Of a DNA stretch of 64,000 bases, positions 1 to 10,477 are shown in pieces. Under the pieces are notes generated by a model. It was not told the DNA's origin, ran no database searches, and worked only from the letters and a program-made list of their open reading frames with translations. Positions within the stretch are counted from its first letter, which is position 1. Each line of letters opens with the position of its first letter. Position numbers and translations under genes: made by a program. The DNA is from Ziziphus jujuba (Eukaryota; Streptophyta; Magnoliopsida; Rosales; Rhamnaceae): positions 62,001 through 126,000 of the forward strand of contig NC_083382.1 of NCBI RefSeq assembly GCF_031755915.1, given 5' to 3'.

Positions 1-708
1 TGTGTGTTGCCCAGGGCATAAGGGGCATGATGACTTTACGTCATCCTCACCTTCCTCTAGCTTATCATGGAAGTCTGCTCAGGGTTCCAAACTCAACGGT
101 GGCAACTAAACACGAGGGTTGTTTTGTTACGGGACTTAACCTAACACCTTACGGCACGAGCTGATGACAACCATGCACCATCTGTGTCCACGTTCCTGAA
201 GGCATCCCTCTCTTTCAAGAGGATTCGGGCATATCAAGCTCTTGTAAGGTTCTTCGCTTTGCATCGAATTAAACCACATGCTCCAGTGCTTGTGCAGGCC
301 CCGGTCAATTACTTTGAGTTTCATTCTTGCTAACGTACTTTTCAGGTGGGATATCATATGCATCAACTACAGCCTTGCATGGGTTGATACGCACAGTGCC
401 TAGTATCCATCGTTTATGGCTAGGATTATTGGGGTATCTAACCCAATTCGCTCCCCTAGCTTTCATCTCTCACTATCAGTGTCAGCCCAGCAGAATACTT
501 TTGCCGTTGGTGTTCTTTTCGATCTCTACGCATTTCACCGCTCCATTGAAAATTCCCTCTGCCCCTACCACACTCTAGCTTGGTAGTTTCCACTGCCTGT
601 CTAGGGTTAAGCCCTGGGATTTGACGACGGACTTAAAAAGCCACCTACAGATGCTTTATGCCCAATCATTCTGGATAATGCTTGCATCCTCTATATTACC
701 GCAGCTGC
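1..708 (-). pseudogene. rrn16: Plastid 16S rRNA fragment (NUPT-1)
   Basis: Read on the minus strand this is the middle and 3' part of plastid small-subunit rRNA, roughly from the 515 region (gcagctgcggtaata, normally GCAGCCGCGGTAATA) to about position 1210 by E. coli numbering. Landmarks include the 'gaattgggttagatacccca' region, the 'aattgaccggggcctgcac' region and the '...gatgacgtaaagtcatcatg' helix. Many changes are C-to-T or G-to-A transitions, for example the cgagcg element of the 'caacgagcgcaaccc' stretch has become aaaac. That is the usual decay of methylated nuclear plastid insertions, so it should not be functional rRNA. It is cut by the window start and ends abruptly against copia sequence near 706-710. 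A mitochondrial origin is unlikely because plant mitochondrial 18S differs in this stretch. Confidence 0.93.
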
Positions 709-1068
709 GAGGGAAGTTTATTAGACATAATACAGAGCAGCCAGGTTGTTAACAACCCATCATTATTAATCCATGCATTGTGGTTTGGATTTATAATAAG
801 GACTTCCTTTTCATCATGTGAAAATTCATATGGTGGCTCACTGTTAGTGACATGACAATATATTCCAAGACTTCTCACTAATGGAATGATTTGTGAATGC
901 CAAAGGAGAAAGTTTAAGGCATTCAATTTGCCTAAAATCAAATTGGTACACTGGTGAAAAGATTGAGCAGTTATGATGGGTTATTGTGGAACGAAAGCTC
1001 TGGTGCTAGTATTTGGTTGTGAAGAAAATTCATTTTGAATTCCATAATAGTGATATGTGCGGAATAAT
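709..1068 (-). pseudogene. Copia-A gag N-terminal fragment
   Basis: Minus-strand Ty1/copia gag start. The reading frame gives an N-terminal Ser/Thr/Gln-rich leader (FSSQPNTSTRAFVPQ), a TAA stop, then KLNALNFLLWHSQIIPLVRSLG, the plant copia gag (UBN2/DUF4219-type) 'KL...NFLLWRSQ..PL' signature, and further on INNDGLLTTWLL, matching the conserved 'NDGLLTSWLLG' motif. The frame runs into the 16S fragment at about 708, so the rest of gag and all of pol are missing. A primer-binding-like site lies directly upstream (1069-1080). A shorter copy of the same gag start is at 21696-21862. It is dead: stop codons and truncation. Confidence 0.75.
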
Positions 1069-1080
1069 GCTCTAATACCA
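1069..1080 (-). other. Copia-A primer-binding site (decayed)
   Basis: On the minus strand the 12 bases read TGGTATTAGAGC, one C-to-T change from TGGTATCAGAGC, the complement of the 3' end of initiator tRNA-Met. It sits just upstream of the copia gag start, as expected for the PBS after the 5' LTR. Confidence 0.65.
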
Positions 1081-1430
1081 TGAAGAAGGTTACCAATCGT
1101 GTCTATTATTTCTTGTATGTAAGCTTTATAGAATGAAGAGAATTTATAGAGGTGCGATTTTGAGCAAAGAAGGAAGCTATGATCAAGAAGGAAGCTAATT
1201 AACATCTTCCTATATTAAACAAAATTCAAAAACATTAAAAGAGGTCAACTTATGTCTTAAAGGCATTTTTTGTCAATGGAAATCTTGTAAGTCTTGCCAT
1301 ATGAGAAATCTCTTGACTTAGAAAGTTAAAGTTGCTTCTTTGGTAATTGAGCAATCATAGCAGTGAATGACGTTGATGCAATGGATGAAGTGGATATGTC
1401 TATGTTTGACTTCTCTTCTTTTTTATTAAA
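1081..1430 (-). mobile_element. Probable copia 5' LTR remnant
   Basis: The stretch beyond the PBS on the minus strand occupies the place of the 5' LTR of Copia-A, and its minus-strand end (...accttcttca) abuts the PBS. No second LTR is present nearby, so the outer boundary cannot be fixed and 1430 is a guess. The segment is repeated, with a ~40-bp indel, in the second duplication copy (about 21903-22240). Confidence 0.4.
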
Positions 1431-1816
1431 ATTTCAAGGAAATTGCCATCAGTAATCGATGCATGGGCCAAGTATCTATCATAGCTGTTAGAGTTTCAAT
1501 TGAGAGGCAGATTTTGTTTTATCACATTCCATTCAATGCTAGCTGGTGCATGAACTTTAGTGTATACCTATATTTCAATATCATAAGTACGTATAAATAC
1601 AATTATATATGTCTCACAACTATTATTTTTTGGGGGGTTAAAATGACTAATAATGAATTTGATAAAACTAGTAGCTATATTCATATGATCATGTGTCTAA
1701 AATCTAAATGCTAAATGCATGCACATATGATTATATATATAGAGAGAGATAGAGAAGTAAACCAGTACACTATTAACTTCAATATAAAATATACTCACTA
1801 GCTAGCTCAATTATAT

Positions 1817-2085
1817 AGTTACTTGATTTTTTGGGACATTGGTTATATTGTCCCATGCCACAATCCATTGAATTGGTCTTCCATTATCATTCACGCCATC
1901 ATAGACAAAGCTCTTGATGAATGTGCAAGTGATTCATCAATGCTGAGATGAAGAAACGAATGCCGCTCTGCAATGCTAACATTTGGTGGGTATGGAACAT
2001 TTCCAATGCCACTAAACCAATCATGGTGCTGCCCATTAAACTTTATAAGCTATTTAATGTCATTGAAAATTTGGCCAGATGTAAA
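1817..2085 (-). pseudogene. JIP-23-like pseudogene fragment, copy 1
   Basis: Minus-strand fragment resembling plant 23-kDa jasmonate-induced-protein-like genes, whose products contain an HHDW...G.IG..PYPP...W/E...FLHV segment followed by a tail ending in ...W.VAW.N. Here the frame reads FNDIK(stop)LIKFNGQHHDW, then GIGNVPYPPNVSIAERHSFLHL, and in a shifted frame VYDGVNDNGRPIQWIVAWDN. There is a TAG after FNDIK and a one-base frame shift at about 1905, between the two conserved blocks. The coding end VPKNQVTI-stop, or a possible splice donor (caa|gtaact), is at about 1817. The N-terminal third is not recognisable. The family assignment is from memory of motif order; function of this family is poorly known. 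Clearly non-functional here. Confidence 0.55.
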
Positions 2086-4049
2086 CAGACTGCGAATGGC
2101 CATGCCTTGGATCTGCTAACTTAGTTATTATATTTTTTAGTACGTATCAAAAAAAAATCTCAATTGTTCATTATTTGTCAAAACTACATATCTACACATA
2201 TATAGATATATATAGAAAATTTGTGCTAGTGTCGTGTATTGAGCATGAGTTAGGCAGTGACATATAGCTATAAATAAGTGGAAGCACAAGTAATTGAGTA
2301 TTAATTACTATATCAATATCTTATATATATATACACTAATGTATATGCTTACAAATAGAAAACTCTGGATCCAGCCAAGTAGCCAGGTGGGGTAATCAAT
2401 TCATTGCAGTAAAATTTCCACAACTACCATCATAGTTTAAATTTACAATAAAAACGTTTTCCATTATTATAAATAGGTTATTATATTTATTACATGTATT
2501 TTTTATATTGTCTTGTTAAATTTAAAATATATGGTTTTTATTTTTATTTTTCCTTACGATCAAATGTTGTATTGTACAATTTTTTGATGTAAATTTTTTT
2601 TTTTAAAAAAATTCTTAGCCTATAAGGCTCTACACCTGGCTACATACATAGGAAGAATTGGTTCTCTAAATATTTACAGACCAAATGATAATACAATTTA
2701 CTAATATTTCATTTGAAAGACTATAGCATATAATAAAAGAGTTAACATATCATAAACTGTAATAGTAACATACATACATATATATTAATTATTACTGCAT
2801 TAGTTAGGCAGCCTTAGTATAAGATAAAGTTGAGATAAAAGACCATGATAATATGCATATCATGGAATTTTATATTCTTTCTAAACAAAGATTACACATA
2901 CTATAAATAAAGAGAAAATATCAATTATATACATATATACGTTGTTTCAGCAACTATAAATTATACATCTTTATTATTAAAAAAAAAAATTGATCTATAC
3001 ATCTTTTTTAACAAAGAACCAACTATAAAAAATGTATAGAATATATATTTCATTTTGGATAATTTTTTTTTGTTTTCATATCTAAAATTAGATGCAATAC
3101 TTTTTAAGGTGATAGTTGCATGGTAAAACAATTTAATTACTTTGTATAAGGTTTCCAGATTGTTGCATCGACAAACTAGATAATAAAATATGATACTAAA
3201 AATAATTAAATTGAAAAATTAATTTAAAATTATGTTAAAATTAGTGTCAGAGGAGCTGTGATATGCATGCATGTGAGGTGTTGTGAGTAGCATCCTAGAA
3301 AATATGTTAAAATTATGGAGTTTCAGAAGAACAGTGGAGTGCATACGTATGAGGTGTGGTGAGTAGTATCCAAGAAAATATGTTATAATTAATTTTCTCC
3401 TATCTCACACTATGTTCCTTTTAACTATTTATATATTTTCTCCTTCATTCTTGTATTTCAAATTTATAATTTTTAAATTATAAATATAAATGATTTATCG
3501 AATCAATTTTGTTTAACATTTTTTACTATTTTAAATAATATATATATATATATATATGTTATGAATAAAAATATATTAAAATAATATATATATATATATA
3601 TTTTTATTTAATACAAGATAAATTACATATATACATATTGCGGTTCAGAAACTAAAAATTACGCATCTCTATTATTCAACAAAAAAATAATAATAATGAT
3701 CTATACATCTTTGTTAGCAAAGAAAAAACATACAAAAGATATATTTTATTTATTTTTTTTTTTTTTTGTTTTCATATCTAAAATTATATACATTACTTTT
3801 TCAATTGACGATTGCATGATTAAGTAATTTAATTACTCTATAAAAGTTTTTGAGATAGTTGCATCGAAAAATTAGCTAATAAAATATTATACTAAGATTA
3901 ATTAAATCGAAAAAATTTTGTTTGCTATAGAGGACTGCAACTCTTTAGTACTTCTTTTATGTTTACCATGAGCAACTTAGTTTCCAATTGGTATATGATG
4001 TCACGGTGCATGACATCAACAACATGGACAATAAAATTAATATACATGG

Positions 4050-5184
4050 TGATGTGATTCCGCCCGAGTCCGCTCAACCGATAACCCGCTGGGGTGCTGA
4101 CTCGAAACGGATGAAGACTAGGCCAATCACAAGAGCTCAAATTAAGAGATTTAAGGGTAACCTGGGAGTATTTATACAGAGGGTAATCAATCTCAACAGA
4201 GCTTGTCCATACTTGAAGATACAAAGCCTATTCGAAGCATCCAAGTGGTGGAAGCCGATACGGACCCGAGTGACGGTTTTGGTACATTTTTGGAGTCCGA
4301 GAAACATGAAATGGTTCCAATGCTTTATGGGTTCAATTCATATGCCTAATAGGTCATGGAATCAAGTTAAAGCAGCCTCAAATGCAATCCAAAAGGGCTT
4401 GTACGGACAGCTTCAACAATTTGGCCGAATTTGCTGTATTGCTTGCTGGCTTTACTGTATTTTACTGTATTAGCCTTTTCTTATTTTTCCAAGCATGGGC
4501 AACGTGTGGGCCTTGATATTCAGTTTATTTGGAATCCTACAAAGCATCTAGAGGCTGATTTGGAGCTCAATTTGGTCAAAGATTAGTCAAAGTCAACTTA
4601 GTCAAAAAGCTAGTATTATAGTTTCCTAATTTGATTCTACTTTTTGTTTTAGGAAATTACCATTACTTTTTAGTTTTTATTTATTTATTTTCTGGAAAAA
4701 TAAGTTTAGGGAAGTTATTATTTTATTATTTTCATTGTAAATTAATTAATTCCTAATTCAAAATAAAGGAATTAATTAATCCAAATTAGATTAGGAAAGG
4801 AGTGAGAATTTCGGCCACCATAGAACTCTTTATTGTGTGGCTTGTTTTACCTAGGGTTTTTAGGGTTTACTTTGTTTCTTTCAAAGCCTATTTAAAGGCT
4901 TATTTTTCAATATGAATACAACTTTGATTTGATTGAGAAACTACTTGTGAGATTAATTATCTCTTTGTTCTTTGAGAACACCTAAAACACCATTAGAGAA
5001 TTGGTTGTTTTAGCTTGACTTATCAATAGGTTTTCCATCCTCTATTGTGGCGTCTACATTATACCAAGGTTTCTAACCGCAGGTTGGTTAGGGGTTGAGG
5101 TCCATTCCATTAGAACTTGAACTTAATCGAGATCCGGGCTAATATAATACGGGTTTAGGAGCAGGTCGTCCTAGGTTCGTATCA
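4050..5184 (+). mobile_element. Gypsy A 5' LTR
   Basis: 1135 bp, beginning TGATGTGATTCCGCCCGAGT and ending ...TTCGTATCA. It resembles the LTRs of element C (44672-45800 and 49999-51146) in reverse orientation, including the internal 'PITRAQIKRFK'-coding stretch near its start, which is the C-terminal polyprotein segment that these LTRs carry. Contains a plausible promoter area around 4880-4920 (tatttaaaggcttattt). Confidence 0.85.
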
Positions 5185-5186
5185 TT

Positions 5187-5198
5187 TGGTATCAGAGA
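5187..5198 (+). other. Gypsy A primer-binding site
   Basis: TGGTATCAGAGA two bases after the LTR end; 11 of 12 match the initiator tRNA-Met primer site. The same site follows the 5' LTRs of elements B and C. Confidence 0.8.
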
Positions 5199-5686
5199 TA
5201 AATTTTGTTCAGGTTTGATCTATCTTTATTTGCTTTATTTGTTTTTGTGTTATTCTACAATTTTAGCATTAGGTTAAGGTTGCATCCATCCTATACACGT
5301 TCAGCATCTTAAAAAAAAAAAAAAAATTCATTCCTAGTTGAATTAGGATTTCCTAGTTTTATCGTATTTTTGTTTCCTAGTTTGTTGGTTGTCTTTTATC
5401 ATTGTTCTTGTTAATTTGGTTTCTGTTGATTTTTCTTTGCTGTTTTAGTCTTAAATATTTGCATTCATATATTCAAAAAAAAAAAAAGAAAACAAGAAAA
5501 AAAAAAAAGAAGTTTGCGGCAACATTTTAAAAAAAAACTGCACATTTTGTTTATTTGGAGGTCACGGGTTTGGTGTTTGTTTTGGAGTTGGAATTGCAAT
5601 TTTGGTAATTATTCTTGCTACTGCAGTTTTTTATGTTCTGTGAGTGAAAAAAAAAAAAAAAAAAAAAGAAGGTAAAGCTGAATATT

Positions 5687-5718
<32 letters not shown>

Positions 5719-6361
5719 AATATTTCGGTTTGTTGGAGTTTGATTTGTTTGCTGGAAATTTGTTGGAGCTGCTGGTTTTTTATTATTTATTCAATATTTG
5801 AGTTGCTGGAGAATTATTTTTGCTGCTGAATATTTGGATTTTGGGTGCTTAAATTATTTGGATTAAAATTAGATAAAGGAATTGATACAAAACTTGAATT
5901 ACAAGAACAACAACCAACACTTTTCTATAATTTTGTTCTCTTTGATTCTTGTTCGTATTTGAATTTCTTTTTCTAGAATTTTATTCTTGAACTCATAATC
6001 TACTATCATCTGGTGCAGTTTTCAAAAATTCCAACGTTTTCCCATTATTTTGTGTTTTCTTGTCTAGAAAGCCGTAAAATTAGGATTTGTTGGATTCTTT
6101 CGGTATTGCCTACTTTTTGCTACTGCTTTGTTGATAAGTTTAATTAAAACATACTAGTGATCTAATTGCTGTTTTGTGGGTGTTTTAATTAGAATTTTGA
6201 GATAATTCATTGAGTGGAAAAAGGCAAGAGTGTGAGAGCTTAAAAGAGGGTAAAAGCCGAAACTAGTGTGCAAACACGAGTGTTGAGACCTTGTTTGAGT
6301 GAAACACGTGAGGGAGTGAATATTGTGAGGATTTATTTTATTTTTGCAGTATTTTACTAAC

Positions 6362-6664
6362 ATGGCAGATTCTAGAATAAGAAGAGGGGATCCACCCTTG
6401 AGGATCAATGAGGAAGAGTCCGTAGCATTTCATGGCGATGACCGAGCTACCGGGAGTGGAGACCAAGTGGATATGAGAGCTGTCTTGGAATCAATCCAGC
6501 GGGTTAGTGCTCAAGTTGAGCATGTGAATCAAAGAGTGGGAAGGCTAGAAGTTTCCCAAGGAATTCCGAACACAAGAAATAGGCAAGAATTCCATGGAGG
6601 ACGAGGCCGAGGACAAGGAGGTCGCGAGAGACCGAGAGAGGAATTTAATGAGGAGCCATTCGAT
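6362..6664 (+). pseudogene. Gypsy A gag, truncated
   Basis: The ATG at 6362 starts MADSRIRRGDPPLRINEEES, the same start as gag in elements B and C. The open frame continues through the 'RVSAQVEHVNQRVGRLEVSQ' coiled-coil-like region and the basic RGRGQGGRERP stretch to EEPF, about 100 codons, where homology ends; in element C the protein continues GGDFEEGMDET. The remaining gag (capsid domain and zinc knuckle) and all of pol are missing because CACTA-1 sequence takes over. Confidence 0.85.
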
Positions 6665-6686
6665 GTTTTAGATGTAATAATGCAAC

Positions 6687-7240
6687 AATAAATAGCTAAT
6701 ATAGTTGTAGGCGATGTATTTTTCTTAAAAAAGAGTCGCTGAATAGAGAAAAAAGCGATGCATTTTTCAACAAATCCATCACCTTTTCTTTTCTTTTTTT
6801 TAAAATTTTTTTACATGTGCACAAACCCATAAAAAAATAAAATAAAAAAGGGCCTTGCCAAGAATTGAACCTAAAACCTCTTACACTGTTAAGGAATCAC
6901 CACACCACCAAACCCAATGATTAGGATGTAAAAATACAACAAGAAATAGCTAATATAGTTTTAGGCGATGCATTTTTTTAAAAAAAGAGTCGCCAAATAA
7001 AGAAATAGATGATGCATTTTTGAACAAATGCGTCGCATCTTTTTTTTTCAATTTTTTTATTTACACGTACAAACCCATAAAAAAAAAATATCAAAGAAGG
7101 CCATCCAAGAATTGAACCTAAAACCTCTTACATTCTCAAGGAATCACCACACCACTTGACCAAATGACTTGGATGTAATAATTCAATAGGAAATAGCTAA
7201 TATAGTTTTAGGCGACACGTTTTTTAAAAATACGAAAATT
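6687..7240. repeat. ~250-bp tandem repeat with tRNA-like boxes
   Basis: The phrase aatagctaatatag recurs at 6691, 6945 and 7192 (spacings 254 and 247). Each full unit carries on the minus strand a B-box-like GGTTCAATTCTTGG (6861-6871 and 7108-7118 mark its core) and, about 40 bases upstream of it, an A-box-like stretch (tggtcaagtggt in the second unit, 7151-7162), the spacing of tRNA-type internal promoters. This suggests a captured tRNA-derived SINE fragment amplified inside the transposon. No folded tRNA is expected. Confidence 0.6.
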
Positions 7241-7499
7241 TAAGAGACTTGTAAATTTTGAAGGATGTTTAATATAAAATAGGTGACACTCTTTTAGAAA
7301 AGGGTCATCAAATATAGGAATAGGTGACCTCTTTTTTAATAAATGCGTTGCCTTTTCACCCAACCAATTTTTACCCTTTTTTAAATCTGATAGTTGGTTT
7401 TAGTAATTTTTTTTTTAATTTTGCAAACATGCTTTTTTTTTTAATTTGTAGATGAGCAATCAAAAAAACTAATTAAAGATTAAAAAAAATAAAACATGA

Positions 7500-8650
7500 G
7501 ATAGGCGACGCTTTTTTTATTTTTTATTTTTATAAAAAGTAATTTAATAGACTTTCAATTTTTAAAACCTAGTAAGCTATCATTGACCATAAACACATGA
7601 AGGTTAAGCTCATTTAACATACTTATATAGATAAATTGGTCAGTAAATGCTTGTTGAATTATAATTCTATATTCGATACCCTATCTCAAATTAGATCTTG
7701 AGATATTTTGTGTCTCGTTTATACACATATAGTGAATAATTGAGAAGAGCATTGACAAAACTGTTTTATGTTTTTAGATCAATGGAATTTATGTTCATTG
7801 GATTGCTACATGAATATATTTGTAGATGAACAATTAAAAAACTATTTAAAGATTATAAAAAAAAAAAAATAGAACAAGCAACTTCTTTCAACCATAATGC
7901 GTCGCTTGATCCTACAATTCAAGAACGGGTGACCCTTCTTAAAGAAAATGCATTGCCTATTCTTTCAATTAAAAAAACAAAAATTTTAGAAGACATGCAA
8001 ATTTTATAAAGAATAAAAGTGTACTTAAAAAGCAGAAAAATAAATAGTAATCTTTGATATTTCGCTTTGTATTTTTGAGAAATATTTTCAGTGTTTATTT
8101 ATAGATGAAAAATAAAAAATTAAACAAAGAAAAAAAAATGAAATTGAGGGAAAAGGCGACGATTTTAAGTGCAAATGCATCGCCTATTCTCTTAATTAAA
8201 AAAAAACATTTTAATACTTGCAAATTTTAAAAGCAAATAAACTGTACTTAAAAAAAAATTAATAACCGTTAAAAAAGGAAAAATGAAAAGTATTTGGTGG
8301 CTCTTTTTGGTTTTTATGCCTCCCTTGTTCCATCAAATTAAGGAACTAAAAAAAAAAAAAAAAACCTTAAAACAGGCGATATTGTCTGTTGTAAATGCAT
8401 CGCTTATTCCCTTTTTTTTTAAAAAAAATTGAAATTTACAAGATTTTACAGTAAACTGTACTTGAAAAACAAAATAATTAAACTCCCACTTTGGTAATTT
8501 TGTTTCACATATATAAAAAATATTTTCAGTATTTATTTTTAAATGGAGAATAAAAAACTAATTACAAAAATAAAGACATTGATGGAACATGTGATGCTTT
8601 AAGATGTAAATGCGTCGCCTGTTCTCTTAATTAAAAAAAAAAAAAAGAAT
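7500..8650. repeat. CACTA-1 internal gcatcgcc repeats
   Basis: Units of about 220-240 bp, each with a gcgac- or gcgat-type motif followed about 20 bases later by its inverted partner (aaatgcatcgcctattctct near 8180; similar at 7905-7960, 8373-8405 and 8590-8625). The shared phrase GCATCGCCTATTCTCTTAAT links this block to the large array at 27310-36105. I see no protein-coding gene in it. Confidence 0.7.
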
Positions 8651-9076
8651 CTTCAAAATGGTTACCTTTTTGCTATTTTCTGAAAATTTTTGGCCCCTTT
8701 TAAAATTTTTACACGCACTTTGAATTCATTTTCTTTTCTGAAACTACATTAAGTACACAACCTAATAGATATTAGATTTGGAAGCAATATAAGAGATATT
8801 TGAAGAGTAGGATATTTCGAGTTTCATTTTTCAATTGCCTACGTTGCCGTTGGAAGCTGGGTTTCTTTGTGTCACCCTCATGGTTAGCTGGGTTTTTACT
8901 TTCTTTGTCTTCATCGTTTAGGTGAGTTTCTTTTTCCTTTGTCGTTGGCGAAGACATGTGGTGGTTGTTTTTTTTCTTTTTTTTCCATTTTAATCATAGG
9001 TTAGGTACATTGGGTTTTCTTAATCTTGCTTTTGTAGATATTTTGTTTATGATATTGCTTGACATTGTTTTGCTAA

Positions 9077-9300
9077 GTTCAACAAGCATTTTATGTTGAA
9101 GATCAACTTGATTCGAGGTGGTCTATTGTTTTAACTTCACCACAACATCGTACTTTTGTTGAAGAAGATGTTCTTGGAGATACTACAATGGCTCACAATC
9201 CATTTGTCATACAGTTGCCAAGTGTCGATGAAAATGATAATGAGGATGAATGTGAGAGTGGCCATGTTCGTAATAACTGTGAGGTGGTATGGAAAAAAAA
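9077..9300 (+). pseudogene. CACTA-1 transposase C-terminal remnant (DUF4216)
   Basis: One frame reads VQQAFYVEDQLDSRWSIVL, then TSPQHRTFVEEDVLGDTTM and ENDNEDECESGHV. This matches the stretch in CACTA-3 at 41560-41790 (VQQVVYVENQLDSRWSIVL) and the DUF4216 region at the end of plant En/Spm transposases, where 'Y..DP.D.RWSVVL' is conserved. A TAA lies immediately upstream and everything before it is missing, so the bulk of the transposase gene has been deleted. The tail near 9567-9604 (YEGVISSTRGR-stop) may be the last exon. Confidence 0.65.
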
Positions 9301-9879
9301 AATATCTTCTAAATAAATTGGTACGTAGATTTATTACTTATGTTTTAAGCAATATTTATGACATTTATTATTATTCGTTTAATTAATTTTCTGATCCGCT
9401 TCATTATGAGTTTTCGACTTTTAATTAGGAGAAATGTGCCTTGCCAAATCTTAAGAACAATGGTGATATTCTTTAAATTTTCATTTACCAAATTACATAA
9501 TTTAATAATAATTAATATTTATTTGTTTTGCATGTGTTAATAACTTTTTTAATTTTTTCATATGCAGTATGAGGGTGTAATATCATCAACAAGAGGACGT
9601 TAACTTCCATCCGAATGAGTATACATTCATGGAAGTTTAATTAATATTGAATTTGATTTTGCACATCCAATAATTTACCAAATTATGTAAAAATATGTCA
9701 ATGAGATAATATTTAATTTATTTGATAATTATTCTATTATGAAAATATTTATTTTACATTTTTGTATTCTAATTATTTTGGATGAAGCTAGTTATAGTTT
9801 TTTCGTATTTTAATTATTTTAATATTTTTACTATTTTAATCAATTTTCAAAAAATTAAAAATAAGTAAATTAAAAAAAA

Positions 9880-10477
9880 AGGGCGACGCATTAAAACAAA
9901 CAACATCGCCTAACATATTGGGTGACGTTGTTTTTCTACCTTTAGTGATGTTTTCCGAAAAGTCTCCTTTCATTAGCTTTTTTAGCAACACCTTAACAAA
10001 ATATATTTAGCGACTCTTTAAAAAACAATTGCTAAGAGATTTTTTAGCAACTGTTTCGTATAACGTCGCTACATGTTCAAGATAAACGGTAATACTTTAT
10101 AGAAATGCATTGCTAAAAGTGGAACATCAAATTTGATGCATTTTTTAAAAGCGTCATTGAAAGGTGAATATAAAATCTGAGCATTTGTTAAATGTATCGC
10201 TAAAAGTGATCTACTAAATCTGACATTGTTTTAAATGCATCGCTAAAAATGCAAAAAATAGGCAACTCATTTCGGTAGCATCGCATTTTCTTTGGACGTT
10301 TAGCGACACATTATTTTACATCGTCGACCTTTTTTTAAGCTAAGGCGACACTTTTAATGTGTCTCGTGTTGTCTTATGAATCTAAAGATAGAACGTTAGG
10401 CAACGCTGCATAATACGTCAATCTTTATTTTGTGTGATGTATTAATTGTGTCATTTATCAATGCGATTCTAGTAGTG
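9880..10477. repeat. CACTA-1 right subterminal repeats and TIR
   Basis: Dense copies of short motifs (gggcgacgcat, aacatcgcct, atgcatcgctaaaa, tagcgac) in both orientations, ending at the terminus whose inward reading is CACTACTAGAATCG. In En/Spm elements such subterminal repeats are transposase binding sites; that role is inferred here. Confidence 0.75.

Larger units (their letters stand above)
868..4049. repeat. Segmental duplication, copy 1
   Basis: Aligns end to end by eye with 21690-24836. Landmarks at nearly constant offset include the copia gag start (868 and 21690), the JIP-23-like fragment, 'gtgctagtgtcgtgtattga' (2225 and 23001), and 'cgttgtttcagcaactataa' (2940 and 23764). It ends where gypsy A has inserted at 4050. 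Inside, apart from the copia and JIP-23-like fragments, 2110-3985 is AT-rich DNA with AT microsatellites (around 3538-3560 and 3583-3601) and an internal imperfect ~95-bp repeat near 3240-3420; I see no gene there. Confidence 0.85.
4050..6664 (+). mobile_element. Gypsy element A, 5' part only
   Basis: Ty3/gypsy element in plus orientation: 5' LTR, PBS, leader and the start of gag, cut at 6664 where CACTA-1 sequence begins. No matching 3' half or 3' LTR follows. The 5' flank is catgg, which in the undisrupted duplication copy (about 24832-24836) is followed by cattaaattatag, so the insertion site is known but the right-hand target duplication has been lost. The leader 5199-6340 has no gene; it contains several A-runs and 'ttgctgctg'-type simple sequence. 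Confidence 0.85.
6665..10477 (+). mobile_element. CACTA-1, internally deleted En/Spm-type transposon
   Basis: The right end, read inward on the minus strand from 10477, is CACTACTAGAATCGCATTG, a CACTA-type terminal repeat. Inward of it lie many gcgac/atcgct/gcgtcg motifs, as in CACTA subterminal regions. From left to right the element has a ~250-bp tandem repeat (6687-7240), a repeat region with atgcatcgcc motifs (7500-8650), a pyrimidine-rich leader (about 8770-9060), a transposase C-terminal remnant (9077-9300), and the subterminal repeats (9880-10477). No left CACTA terminus is seen at 6665, so the left end has been lost or broken. With almost all transposase missing it is non-autonomous. 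Confidence 0.8.

Noticed and set aside
1463..1714. 83-codon plus-strand frame
   Set aside because: Not preserved as a frame in duplication copy 2 and no recognisable domain.
8772..8957. Minus-strand frame of 61 codons, Lys/Glu-rich
   Set aside because: Lies in the pyrimidine-rich CACTA-1 leader, antisense to the element; composition artefact.
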